Assembly: GCF_900109575.1 (NCBI RefSeq)
Contig: NZ_FOAF01000011.1
Location: forward strand, 124,001 to 188,000
Length of the DNA stretch: 64,000 nucleotides
Source of the DNA: Olivibacter domesticus
GTDB lineage: Bacteria; Bacteroidota; Bacteroidia; Sphingobacteriales; Sphingobacteriaceae
Direction of reading: 5' to 3'
In this document: in pieces, positions 26,111 to 35,213 of the stretch
How the letters are laid out: each line of letters starts with the position of its first letter
How positions within the stretch are numbered: the first letter of the stretch is position 1
The notes under the pieces: model-generated
Told to the model about the DNA's origin: nothing
What the model saw: the letters and a program-made list of their open reading frames with translations, nothing else
Databases searched by the model: none
Position numbers and translations under genes: made by a program

Positions 26111-27421
26111 CTAAACAAACTTGGTGCTCCCTGGAATCGCTATTGCGGGACCTTCCCATTGGAGATTCCAATCATAATCTTCTATTTTGGGGCCTAAGAC
26201 TTGATTCGAATTGAGGGCTTGCTCCCAGCTAATCGTTTGCCCACTATAGCCCGCCATACGTGCCCATATTGCTAACATCGTACTATTTGCCATCCATTTG
26301 CCATCATTTATAGGCTTTCCTTCTCGAATAGCAGCAAAAAGCTCATCATGTTGTGTTTGATACATATTGTTCTTTTTGCCATCATATCTCCATTTATTTT
26401 TACCTGTTATTTCATACTTACTACCTATATTAATAATGGCATTTCCATCCGTCCCCAGTACGTCTACACTATTACGATTAGATGTCCCCGCTTGCTGCCG
26501 TGTAAAATGAAATCCTTTTGCCCCGTTTTCATATTCAAATTCTATGGCGAAATGGTCGAATATATTACCGTAAACAGGATCCACACGCACTTGTCTTCCG
26601 CCTGTCCCGGTGGCTCTTATGGGTAGCTCATCACCCATTGCCCAAGACATCATATCGATGCTATGTACTGACTGTTCCACAATAAAATCACCTGAAAGCC
26701 AGTTGTAATAGTACCAGTTGCGCATTTGGTTGGTCATTTCCGTCCATTCCGGTTGGCGAGGCTTCGTCCAAAGCTCTCCTCCATTTCGAAAAGTAGAAAC
26801 CGACCGAACCTCGCCAAGATTCCCTTCCAAAATTTTTCCAAAAATCGCTCTATTTGAAAAATCATAGCGGAAGCAAAACCCAGATACCAAGGAAAGGTTT
26901 TTTTCGCTTGCTATTTTTGCGGCTGCCAAAACTTTGCGCACACCAGGTGCATCAACAGCAACCGGCTTTTCACAAAAAATATGCTTCCCTGCTTTGACTG
27001 CTGCCGTTAGGTGGTCAGGTCGAAATCCTGGCGGTGTAGCGAGCAAAACAACATCTACTCCTGAATCCAACACTTGTTGATAAGCGTCAAAACCAATGTA
27101 TTTATTCTTTTTTTCCACTTTAACCCGATCGGCCCCAACGTCAACAAGAGCAGCATAAGCCTCTTCTAAACGATCTTCAAAAACATCACCCATGGCCGTT
27201 ATAATCACATCCGGATCGGCCTGCAGCGCTTGCGCAGCGGCACCTGTCCCTCGTCCTCCACATCCAATCAAGCCAACCTTTAAAGTGTTTTTTTTAGCTG
27301 CAAATAGAGGCGTTGCTAAACTATTATGATAGGCTAATGTGCTACCCAGTATAGCTAAACTTGATTTTTTTAAAAATGATCGACGACCTGTTGTGTTTAA
27401 AGTTTCAACATTTTTTACCAT
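26111..27421 (-). CDS. Tat-exported Gfo/Idh/MocA-family oxidoreductase
   Basis: Periplasmic sugar oxidoreductase, probably exported already folded with its nicotinamide cofactor. It has 436 residues. The N-terminus carries a twin-arginine signal (GRRSFLKKSSLAILGSTLAY, about 12-31). The Rossmann fold begins KVGLIGCGGRGTGAAAQA (about 48-65). The conserved motif HIFCEKPVAVDAPG is followed by the C-terminal domain with VEQSVHSIDMMSWAMGDELP (candidate catalytic His). Long C-terminal features such as NSTMLAIWARMAGYSGQTIS are typical of the PUL-associated subgroup. It is followed within 20 bp by two DUF1080 genes. Together they fit an oxidation-elimination route of glycoside cleavage (inference). 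Confidence 0.9.
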   Translation of the reverse strand: MVKNVETLNTTGRRSFLKKSSLAILGSTLAYHNSLATPLFAAKKNTLKVGLIGCGGRGTGAAAQALQADPDVIITAMGDVFEDRLEEAYAALVDVGADRVKVEKKNKYIGFDAYQQVLDSGVDVVLLATPPGFRPDHLTAAVKAGKHIFCEKPVAVDAPGVRKVLAAAKIASEKNLSLVSGFCFRYDFSNRAIFGKILEGNLGEVRSVSTFRNGGELWTKPRQPEWTEMTNQMRNWYYYNWLSGDFIVEQSVHSIDMMSWAMGDELPIRATGTGGRQVRVDPVYGNIFDHFAIEFEYENGAKGFHFTRQQAGTSNRNSVDVLGTDGNAIINIGSKYEITGKNKWRYDGKKNNMYQTQHDELFAAIREGKPINDGKWMANSTMLAIWARMAGYSGQTISWEQALNSNQVLGPKIEDYDWNLQWEGPAIAIPGSTKFV

Positions 27422-27696
27422 AATTCTATTTTATAAATCCAACTTAGAACATTTTTATTCTTTTGAAATGCTCGTACCTGTTGATGGAATTAACAGCGCT
27501 TAAAACAAAAAGATCTTCAAGCATCGAAAATACTTTTCTATGCTCATATATACACCTTATTCCATTAAAATGTAATGGTTTTCTAGGCTTGAAATAAATT
27601 GGTTTGTTTGGATAACAGGAGCAAGTTATCCATTTTTTTTTTAACAGCATAATTTAATAAAGAAATAGCTAGTTAAGAAATCAACAGATTCTCGCA

Positions 27697-30600
27697 TTAT
27701 TCTACTACCTTCTGGATGCTAAAATCTTCAAATAAACCATAATCATACACATCGTAGTCTAATCCTTTTGGAAAGTTCTTCACACCCCTCCAAAGCCAAG
27801 GAGATACCATACCTGGTTTAGGCTTGTTATGGTGGGGGCCTAATGTATTTTTGAGGCTTCCAACGATGATCACTTCCAATGTATTTTCTCCTTCCTTGAC
27901 CCCTTCTAAGAAAGTGGTGTAGGGTGGGTAACTGATATTATTAATTAATTTACCGTTAACCTTCAATAACGCAGCGGTACCTGCCCACTTGCCTAATTGA
28001 ATTTTGTACTTTTCACCTTTTTTTGCGGTAAAGGTCTTAGAATAGCTTGCTGATTGACCATACAAAGGTTTCCCCATTGTTTTCCAACTTCCTATTTGGG
28101 CAGTAGTTGACGGTGTAATGGACCAACCTTTATCGGCACTTTTTAAATTAAAATTACCTAAAATATAAATTGGCTCTACTTCTGCATATACACGCATCTT
28201 CTTAGCAACGATGCTAATTTTATTTCTCCCTTCTTTTACCCATTCAGCTATATCAACTCTTTTAAAATCTTTATCCAAATACCAAGAGTCGCCAGTGGTT
28301 TGTACTACTTTTTCATTGATATAGATCTCCCATAGCCAAGGCCGTTCTACCACCAATTGAAGACTACGTTTATCAACTCCCTTTTGAAGAGTGAATTGAT
28401 ACTCTACTTCAAACCCTTCATCATTTGAAAAAGTATCTCGTTTAATGATATTATCTTTGTACTGTACAGATGTATTCCAAGGATTTCCATCTATAAATCC
28501 AAAATGCTTAAATATAGTGTCTGAAGCATGAAATACCTGTTGATCTTTAAGCAACGTATCTCCTATATGTACATCACAAAAATCCAGGGTTAATACATTT
28601 GGTTCCAAGAACTTAACCTTTGTCGCGTTCGTAGCCCCTATCGACACGTATTTGTTTTCTTCTTCTGCCGTAAAAGCTTTTGATACTTGTTTCTTGGTAT
28701 TCGTATAGAAAAGTAGAAGACTTCCTGCAGGTGGAATTTTATAATCAATTTTATGAAGGTCAGAAGAATCACGAGTAGGATAGTTATATACCTCTCCTTT
28801 ATTTAAATCTAACAGATAAACATATTTTTCATGAACGTTAATTGTTCCGCTTGCATAAGACGCTACACTGGAATTAGCCAGAAACAAAAGCTCACCATCG
28901 CTTAAACTCCTTCTTTGATGGTATAAGTCTCCCAACTTATTATGCGGGTGAAACTGTATTTTATCCGTCGAAAAAGCATGCTCCCAGAAGACTCCACTGT
29001 CAGTATCTCTTGCTTTCTTTTCGTTAATGGCCCTTAATTTTTCCTTCGCTTCCACGCCATCTATATATTGAACATCTTCTTCTGTAATAAGTGCTCCTCC
29101 CTGCTGAACAAATTTCAATAAAAGTTCAGTGGTTCTTTGATCAAGGTTTTCGATTCCAGGGGGCAATACAACTTTCGAATAAGCACGTTCTCCCACGATA
29201 AATTTCTTGCCCTCTACTGAAGCATGATCTTTAATAATATTTTCGGAACCTAGGTCATATTCCACCTGTGCCTTTTCAAGTTTGGTTATGTACGACTGAA
29301 AGGCTTGTCCAATTTCCTGTCGGCGTGGATTTGCTTGCTGATAAGTAGAATACATCCAAGCGGACGTTGTAGGCTCTATTATTAGGATATCATTTTGCTG
29401 TTTACCAGCAGAGAGTGCCAATGAAAGTCGGGCGAAATATTCATTTAATGTATCGTAGTATGGCCACCATGGGTTGTGATAAGAGAATGACTGCGGATAA
29501 TCGTATTTTCTGGCGCCCACCATGGTCATGTATGACAGATGCTGATTGAGCGTATTTACCCCTAACACGTATTGCCAATCTCCCAATCGTTTCATATCCT
29601 GGAAAGTCAGTTCCCATCCGCCGCCGCCATACGTCTCACTCAGTGTTCGCTGTTTTCCTAATTGATTAGCTACGCTTGCCAGTTCTTTTACCGATCGTAT
29701 GTTACCAAATTGAGCGTTGGGGCTTTCTTCGTCAAACTGATTAAACAGCATATCAATAGCAGGTCGTTGGTGCCAGGCATACATTGCCATATTATCGCCA
29801 CCATGATTAGGATTCGGCCAGCCATGCTCCCAATAATGGCCTGTCCATTCGAGATTTTTTTTATCTGTATAGGCCTGCCAAGGTTTTGACCACCTATCTA
29901 TAAACAACTGCAATAACACTTGGTAATAATTATGGCGGACTTTTTTCCAGTCACCTATCTCCTCAAACAAGCAAGGCAAATTTTCCTGAAGGTCATATCC
30001 CCATCTTTTTTGAAAGGTTTCAAATAAATCAGGGGTCCACCGAATATTATTTTCTCCCTGCACTTCTATGTTGGGTTCATCTGTAAAAACACCGGGTACC
30101 GTATGTCCAAACTCATTTCCAAAATTCTTTTCATAACCGTTCATGGTAATATCAATAAACTTTTCAGTAACGCCTTTGGCCAGCAAGTCGACGTAAGAAT
30201 AACCGCCGTACCAAGGAGACTTTCTATAGTAGTCTTTTCGAAATAAATAGTAATTACCGTTTCCCAATGTAGTCTTGCCACGAAAATCTACGGATTCAAA
30301 ACCACTAGCTGTTTTTCGGAGCACCAAAAAAAGCGTTGTATCATCTGTTGGAACAGCCTGTGCCTTTTCTAGATTCAGCATCTGTCCTTGATTGTATGAA
30401 CTTGGCATTTCTTCAGGGACATGCCCCCCAGCGAAACCGCTTGGATATGAATTTTCGTCATAGATCCAAACGTCTAAGCCCAATTCCTTTCCTTTAGCCA
30501 CTGTATATTTATAAAGTGAAAACCATTTATCCGATAAATAAGGCGTAATCAATCCCGGTCGTGGATGTACAAACACCCCACCAAATGCATTCTTCTTAAA

Positions 30601-30807
30601 TTCCTGAAGCATGGTGTCGATTTTCCCTTCGCTGACATCGGCATTCCAAACCCACAGTGGAGCACTTCCAAAAGCCTTCCCTGGATGCTGAAACTGATCC
30701 ATAAGTGAGTTGAAAGACGTGTTATTATTTTTAAGATCTTGCGCAAATGAAATGGCAGTCCATAATACCAATGAGACATGCAATATATATTTTATTAGTT
30801 TTTTCAT
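27697..30807 (-). CDS. Large GH106-like glycoside hydrolase
   Basis: A 1036-residue secreted protein (signal MKKLIKYILHVSLVLWTAIS...FAQ). The N-terminal part resembles the GH106 type of TIM barrel: APLWVWNADVSEGKIDTML, FGGVFVHPRPGL, DVWIYDENSYPSGFAGG, and GVFTDEPNIE near residue 241, which may carry a catalytic carboxylate. A glutamine amidotransferase-like segment (about 530-620) and two C-terminal jelly-roll sugar-binding domains follow, including LKVNGKLINNISYPPY. The hallmark FWWW of the true GH106 genes here is changed to PLWVWN, so the family assignment is tentative and the bond cleaved is unknown. It lies downstream of susCD and GH78 and upstream of the oxidoreductase/DUF1080 genes, in one operon. 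The 275-bp gap downstream holds nothing recognisable. Confidence 0.72.
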   Translation of the reverse strand: MKKLIKYILHVSLVLWTAISFAQDLKNNNTSFNSLMDQFQHPGKAFGSAPLWVWNADVSEGKIDTMLQEFKKNAFGGVFVHPRPGLITPYLSDKWFSLYKYTVAKGKELGLDVWIYDENSYPSGFAGGHVPEEMPSSYNQGQMLNLEKAQAVPTDDTTLFLVLRKTASGFESVDFRGKTTLGNGNYYLFRKDYYRKSPWYGGYSYVDLLAKGVTEKFIDITMNGYEKNFGNEFGHTVPGVFTDEPNIEVQGENNIRWTPDLFETFQKRWGYDLQENLPCLFEEIGDWKKVRHNYYQVLLQLFIDRWSKPWQAYTDKKNLEWTGHYWEHGWPNPNHGGDNMAMYAWHQRPAIDMLFNQFDEESPNAQFGNIRSVKELASVANQLGKQRTLSETYGGGGWELTFQDMKRLGDWQYVLGVNTLNQHLSYMTMVGARKYDYPQSFSYHNPWWPYYDTLNEYFARLSLALSAGKQQNDILIIEPTTSAWMYSTYQQANPRRQEIGQAFQSYITKLEKAQVEYDLGSENIIKDHASVEGKKFIVGERAYSKVVLPPGIENLDQRTTELLLKFVQQGGALITEEDVQYIDGVEAKEKLRAINEKKARDTDSGVFWEHAFSTDKIQFHPHNKLGDLYHQRRSLSDGELLFLANSSVASYASGTINVHEKYVYLLDLNKGEVYNYPTRDSSDLHKIDYKIPPAGSLLLFYTNTKKQVSKAFTAEEENKYVSIGATNATKVKFLEPNVLTLDFCDVHIGDTLLKDQQVFHASDTIFKHFGFIDGNPWNTSVQYKDNIIKRDTFSNDEGFEVEYQFTLQKGVDKRSLQLVVERPWLWEIYINEKVVQTTGDSWYLDKDFKRVDIAEWVKEGRNKISIVAKKMRVYAEVEPIYILGNFNLKSADKGWSITPSTTAQIGSWKTMGKPLYGQSASYSKTFTAKKGEKYKIQLGKWAGTAALLKVNGKLINNISYPPYTTFLEGVKEGENTLEVIIVGSLKNTLGPHHNKPKPGMVSPWLWRGVKNFPKGLDYDVYDYGLFEDFSIQKVVE

Positions 30808-30865
30808 ATTATAGTTGTTTTATAAAGCACAAAGCTTTGTTATAATAACCTTTTCAAAAAACGGC

Positions 30866-33613
30866 CTATTTTATTAATGTAAATTCATAGTTCCCAGAAG
30901 GAGTTTCCAGCAAATGTTTGCCATTTATCTCACCCATATTTTTTATCGATTTATTGTTTTCAATCGCCTTCTTTCCTTCATAAATTTTACTGAAAGTCGG
31001 TAGCACGATCTGCGCTTCCGTATTGGCAGGAATACTGATTTTCACATTCGTTTTTCCATTTTCTTTACGCCAATGCACTTTAATCTCACCATTAATAGAT
31101 TGATAGCTCACGTTGACCCAATCCAAACCATCAACTATTGCCGGCTCTATCAAGATCTTTTTAAATCCAACATCGCCTTCCTGCTGCTTAATTCCCCCTA
31201 AGCCACTATAAAACCATTCCATCAAGTGCCCAAGCATCATATGATTATTAGAAACATATTTTAGGGCTGCCCACGACTCTGTCAACGCAGTAGCACCATG
31301 TTTAATTTGATAACCATAACCTGGTACATCGGCTCTATTGTTCATTTCGTATATCAGTTGCGAAGCATCTGCCTCTTCTAAAGCTCTTAGTAGATAACGA
31401 TACCCTACATCGCCAGCGGTAAGTGCTTTATTGTTCGCCCGAATCGAATTCACGAGATTAGTAGAAACCTTATTTTTAGCTGTTTCGTCAACTATCCCCA
31501 TATATAAAGGCATGCTATAAGATGTTTGGCTACCCGTGGCATAAACATTTTTTTGGCTATCAAAAAACTTCATATTAAAAGCATCTTTTATGTTAGTAGC
31601 TAACTGAGTAAAAGCAGTAACATCCTCCTTTTTATCTAAAGTAACCGCTATCTTACTTAATAAATCGGCATCATAATAGTAAGTAGCTGTAGCGGTTAAA
31701 GCAATAGGTGTTAGTTGAGATACTCCTGGATCTTTTGGGCCTAGATCAAACCAGTCACCCAAGCCATGCGAGAGGATATTGTTGTCAGCTTTTGTACCTA
31801 AATAAGCAATATATTTCTTCATCATAGGATAGGCTTTCTCCAGCACGCGTTTATCTCCATACCATTGATATAAATACCACGGAATAATAATAGCGGCACT
31901 ACCCCACTCAGGAGAATCACGAAATCCACCTTCAAATGGTACATATTCCGGTACTATATCCGGAACCAAACCATTGGGTAATTGGCCTTCCATCATATCA
32001 TCAACCACCTTATTGTATAAATGATAGATATCAAAATTATATTTCATAGAAGATCCAATTAAATGAGTCTGCTCTAACCAGCCCAGCTTTTCTCTATGCG
32101 GGCAATCAGTAGCCACACTGGCAAGATTACTTTTTATCCCCCATTTTATTAATTCATTAATCTGGTTAAAAAGTGGATTAGCGCAACTGAATGTTCCCAT
32201 GGTAGGAGCGCTATTTCTGGTATGTAGCAACTGCAAATTCAGATCGGCCATTTCCTTGCCATCAATTTCCACAAGCGCATAACGGAATCCATAATAAGTA
32301 AAACGAGGCTCCCAAAATTCTTCTTTGTCTCCCTTCAATATATATTCGTAATAATATGGCCCACCTGAAGCGTTCTGATACGGCATACCTTTATCATCAA
32401 GCACTTCTGCCGGGACTATTTTTACACGATCACCTTTCTTTCCTTTTACCCTTAGTCGGATAATACCAGAAGCATTCTGACCAAAATCATAAAGGATTTT
32501 GTTACTCGCTACTTGTTTTTTCTCCTTCACATCAAAGGCCTGCATTACTTTTAAAGGGTAATCCTGTTGTGCGAACATTTCACCTCCAGGCCCTTCTGTA
32601 ACAATTATTTTCTTCCAAGAAACATCATTAAATGTGACGTTGTCCCATCCTAGCTGTTCCTTCGTTGCATCATAGTCTTCGCCTCCGTAGATACTGCTAA
32701 ATGTTATGGGCGAGGGAGATGTTTTCCAGGATTCATCCGTATTAATCTCCTGAGTAGTACCATCTGCGTAATTAACTATTAACTTCAAACGCAACATTGG
32801 AAAAGCCTCAGCGCGCACCATTTTTCTGTAGCGTTCCCGATTGATGTACATAAAGCCTGTACCCACAATAGCCCCTATTGTATTTTGGCCTTGCTTCACC
32901 TGCTTGGTTACGTCATAGGTATTATACAAGCATCTTTTCTCATAATTAGTCCATCCCGGCGCCAGGAAATCGCCACCAACCTTTTCCCCGTTTAACCTCG
33001 CCTCATATTGTCCTAATCCCGCAACGAACAGTAGCGCCTGCTTAATTTCTTTATCCAATTCGAATGGTTTACGAAACAAGGGTATCACGGCTCTTTTCAC
33101 TCCTTTCTCTCCTAGATGATCACCACTTAAATGCACACCGGGCATCACCTGCAATTCTTTTGGAAGAATCTCGTAAGCAATCCACTTGGCATTTTCCCAT
33201 TCTTTCGGTTGCAAGATACCCGTTGTAAAAGACGATGGTTCACTCCAACCTGAGTCGGTTCCATCGTCCTTCCATACTTTAACCCGCCAAAAATAACGTT
33301 GCGCCGAACGGAGCGCATTCCCTTGAAAGGCAACGAAACTTTGTTTATCACCTGATATTTTTTGCGAATCCCAGACATCGCCCTTCCCTTGCTTCAATAA
33401 TTGTAAGGTAGAAGCTACCTGCACTTGCCAAGCAGCCTGTTTATAGCCTCTTTCCTGCGAATGAATGATCCATCCAAACCGGGGGTTGGCCAGATCAATC
33501 CCCAAGGGGGCTACCTTTTGCTCAACAGTTAGCTGTTGAAAATTGGGCCTGCCGTGTGCAGGCCCAATTTTTACAGATAGAAAAAGACTCAAGAAAAAAA
33601 TAATACGGTTCAT
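30866..33613 (-). CDS. GH78 alpha-L-rhamnosidase
   Basis: A 915-residue secreted rhamnosidase with a signal peptide (MNRIIFFLSLFLSVKIGPAHG). In order are a fibronectin-like N-domain (about 25-130), a Bac_rhamnosid_N lectin-like sandwich (about 185-330: ALLFVAGLGQYEARLNGEKV), the catalytic (alpha/alpha)6 barrel with VATDCPHREKLGWLEQTHLI (about 498-517), the conserved ATALTESWAALK segment, and a C-terminal beta domain. In the motif the usual WTGD is replaced by WLEQ, so the second acidic residue is shifted. This subgroup is otherwise standard. It follows susD after 45 bp and precedes the GH106-like gene. Confidence 0.92.
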   Translation of the reverse strand: MNRIIFFLSLFLSVKIGPAHGRPNFQQLTVEQKVAPLGIDLANPRFGWIIHSQERGYKQAAWQVQVASTLQLLKQGKGDVWDSQKISGDKQSFVAFQGNALRSAQRYFWRVKVWKDDGTDSGWSEPSSFTTGILQPKEWENAKWIAYEILPKELQVMPGVHLSGDHLGEKGVKRAVIPLFRKPFELDKEIKQALLFVAGLGQYEARLNGEKVGGDFLAPGWTNYEKRCLYNTYDVTKQVKQGQNTIGAIVGTGFMYINRERYRKMVRAEAFPMLRLKLIVNYADGTTQEINTDESWKTSPSPITFSSIYGGEDYDATKEQLGWDNVTFNDVSWKKIIVTEGPGGEMFAQQDYPLKVMQAFDVKEKKQVASNKILYDFGQNASGIIRLRVKGKKGDRVKIVPAEVLDDKGMPYQNASGGPYYYEYILKGDKEEFWEPRFTYYGFRYALVEIDGKEMADLNLQLLHTRNSAPTMGTFSCANPLFNQINELIKWGIKSNLASVATDCPHREKLGWLEQTHLIGSSMKYNFDIYHLYNKVVDDMMEGQLPNGLVPDIVPEYVPFEGGFRDSPEWGSAAIIIPWYLYQWYGDKRVLEKAYPMMKKYIAYLGTKADNNILSHGLGDWFDLGPKDPGVSQLTPIALTATATYYYDADLLSKIAVTLDKKEDVTAFTQLATNIKDAFNMKFFDSQKNVYATGSQTSYSMPLYMGIVDETAKNKVSTNLVNSIRANNKALTAGDVGYRYLLRALEEADASQLIYEMNNRADVPGYGYQIKHGATALTESWAALKYVSNNHMMLGHLMEWFYSGLGGIKQQEGDVGFKKILIEPAIVDGLDWVNVSYQSINGEIKVHWRKENGKTNVKISIPANTEAQIVLPTFSKIYEGKKAIENNKSIKNMGEINGKHLLETPSGNYEFTLIK

Positions 33614-33658
33614 ATAATTTTGATAATAAAATGAGCTTCGACTTTAAATTAACCGCAA

Positions 33659-35200
33659 TCAATTATACCCCGGATTTTGTGTTAACTGATTATTTAATTG
33701 CATCTCTAAATAAGGGATAGGAAAGATCAGCCTATTTTCATTCACCGTATAAGCGTTCCTTGCAATAACGTTATATTGCTGTTTCATCGCCACGCCGTGC
33801 GCATTCATTATTTCAATCGCTTTACCCGTTCGTACCAAATCATGCCACCGATGGTTTTCATATGCCAACTCTATCCTTCTTTCATGATCAATGGCTGTGG
33901 CAAGCTCTTCCTTTCCTGAAGCAGTAACCGGTTGTAAGCTCGCTCCAGCCCTTTTTCTTACCTGATTGATATATTCCAATGCCTCCCCTGCATTTCCATT
34001 TTCATTGAGACACTCCGCCAACATCAGCAGCGCATCGGAATACCTGTAAACTGGCCAGTTATCATCTGTATTACGCTCTCTACTATGTGTATGTAGATAT
34101 TTTTTCACAAAAGGTTTTGCTACTTTCCCTGCGGGAAGGGTGTAGCCTTCACTGCTTTTAACTGCCTGAATAATAAAATTACCGTCTCCGCCAACAACCC
34201 CTTCTGCGATACCAACCGATGCATCTTTCCGTGAATCTCCCGACTCATAACTGTTCATCATATCGTCGGTTGGGACATTCCACCCTCCATAATTTAGGGT
34301 ATTCGACGTAACACCTGTAATAAGTTCCACATTGGTAGATTTAGGTATAAACCAATACGTGAACATACTTTGCTGTCCTTGATCGCCCATCATAAATTGT
34401 ATTTCAAAAATAGATTCTCTACTATTTTTGTTGCTGGGTAAGAATACGTCTGCATAGTTAGGCAGCAATGAATAACCCATCGTACTAACCGACCTTAGCA
34501 AAGGTTCTGCGGAAGCAAAGTCTTTCCTCGTCATATACACCTCGGCTAAAAGTGTGGATGCAGATCCTTTGTTGGCTCTGCCATTTTGAGGAAAGGCAGG
34601 AGCTGGCAATTTAGCTATCGCATCCTGTGCGTCGCTGATAATGGTATTGTATACCTCATCAACAGTCGCCCGCGGTAAAAATGCATCTGCTTCTTTTAGT
34701 ACTTCTTTTAAATAAAGTGGTACTCCTCCAAAATAACGTACCAAATTAAAATAATAATAAGCCCTTAGGAATTTGGCCTCTCCGATAATTGGATCTTTAG
34801 CCGCCTGATCGAAGGTTGCTTGTTCAATGCGATCTAATATGGTATTTGCACGTGCAATTCCTGCATAACAGTTATTAAAATAATCATTTGTCCATTGATT
34901 TTGAGAATCGTCCAAAAAATCATCGATGTTTTCCCGTCTAATAATATGAATTCCCCGATCGGGTGGATAATAATCATAATGTGTATTGTCTGAGCGCATT
35001 TCGCCCATTAAATAGCCGCTCTCATTAACGGTTGTTCTTAAGGTTTCATAAACGCCATTAACAGCCTGTTGAAACTGTTCTGCTGTTTCATAAAAATCAT
35101 CTGCATTAGGTTCTGAGTCTGGCGTCAGACTTAAAAAGTCTTTATTGCATGATGCTAGCGTAATCAACGCTACCATTATATATATTAAATTCCGATTCAT
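33659..35200 (-). CDS. SusD/RagB-family nutrient-binding lipoprotein
   Basis: A 513-residue surface lipoprotein with signal MNRNLIYIMVALITLASC (Cys 18). The SusD-like N-terminal domain has LSLTPDSEPNADDFYETAEQ, the TPR helices have GEAKFLRAYYYFNLVRYFGG and ASTLLAEVYMTRKDFASAEP, and the C-terminal RagB part has VYRYSDALLMLAECLNENGN, YINQVRKRAGA, DHERRIELAYENHRWHDLVR and the ending PIPYLEMQLNNQLTQNPGYN. It lies 13 bp after its susC partner (35214-38285) and is clearly co-transcribed. Ligand unknown; the neighbouring GH78 and GH106-like genes suggest a rhamnose-containing oligomer. Confidence 0.96.
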   Translation of the reverse strand: MNRNLIYIMVALITLASCNKDFLSLTPDSEPNADDFYETAEQFQQAVNGVYETLRTTVNESGYLMGEMRSDNTHYDYYPPDRGIHIIRRENIDDFLDDSQNQWTNDYFNNCYAGIARANTILDRIEQATFDQAAKDPIIGEAKFLRAYYYFNLVRYFGGVPLYLKEVLKEADAFLPRATVDEVYNTIISDAQDAIAKLPAPAFPQNGRANKGSASTLLAEVYMTRKDFASAEPLLRSVSTMGYSLLPNYADVFLPSNKNSRESIFEIQFMMGDQGQQSMFTYWFIPKSTNVELITGVTSNTLNYGGWNVPTDDMMNSYESGDSRKDASVGIAEGVVGGDGNFIIQAVKSSEGYTLPAGKVAKPFVKKYLHTHSRERNTDDNWPVYRYSDALLMLAECLNENGNAGEALEYINQVRKRAGASLQPVTASGKEELATAIDHERRIELAYENHRWHDLVRTGKAIEIMNAHGVAMKQQYNVIARNAYTVNENRLIFPIPYLEMQLNNQLTQNPGYN

Positions 35201-35213
35201 AACATTCTATATT

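Noticed and set aside
27444-27650. 68-codon open frame between the GH106-like and Tat-type Gfo/Idh genes
   Set aside because: Composition rich in Lys, Cys, Tyr and Phe, as expected from A/T-rich intergenic DNA; no family pattern.
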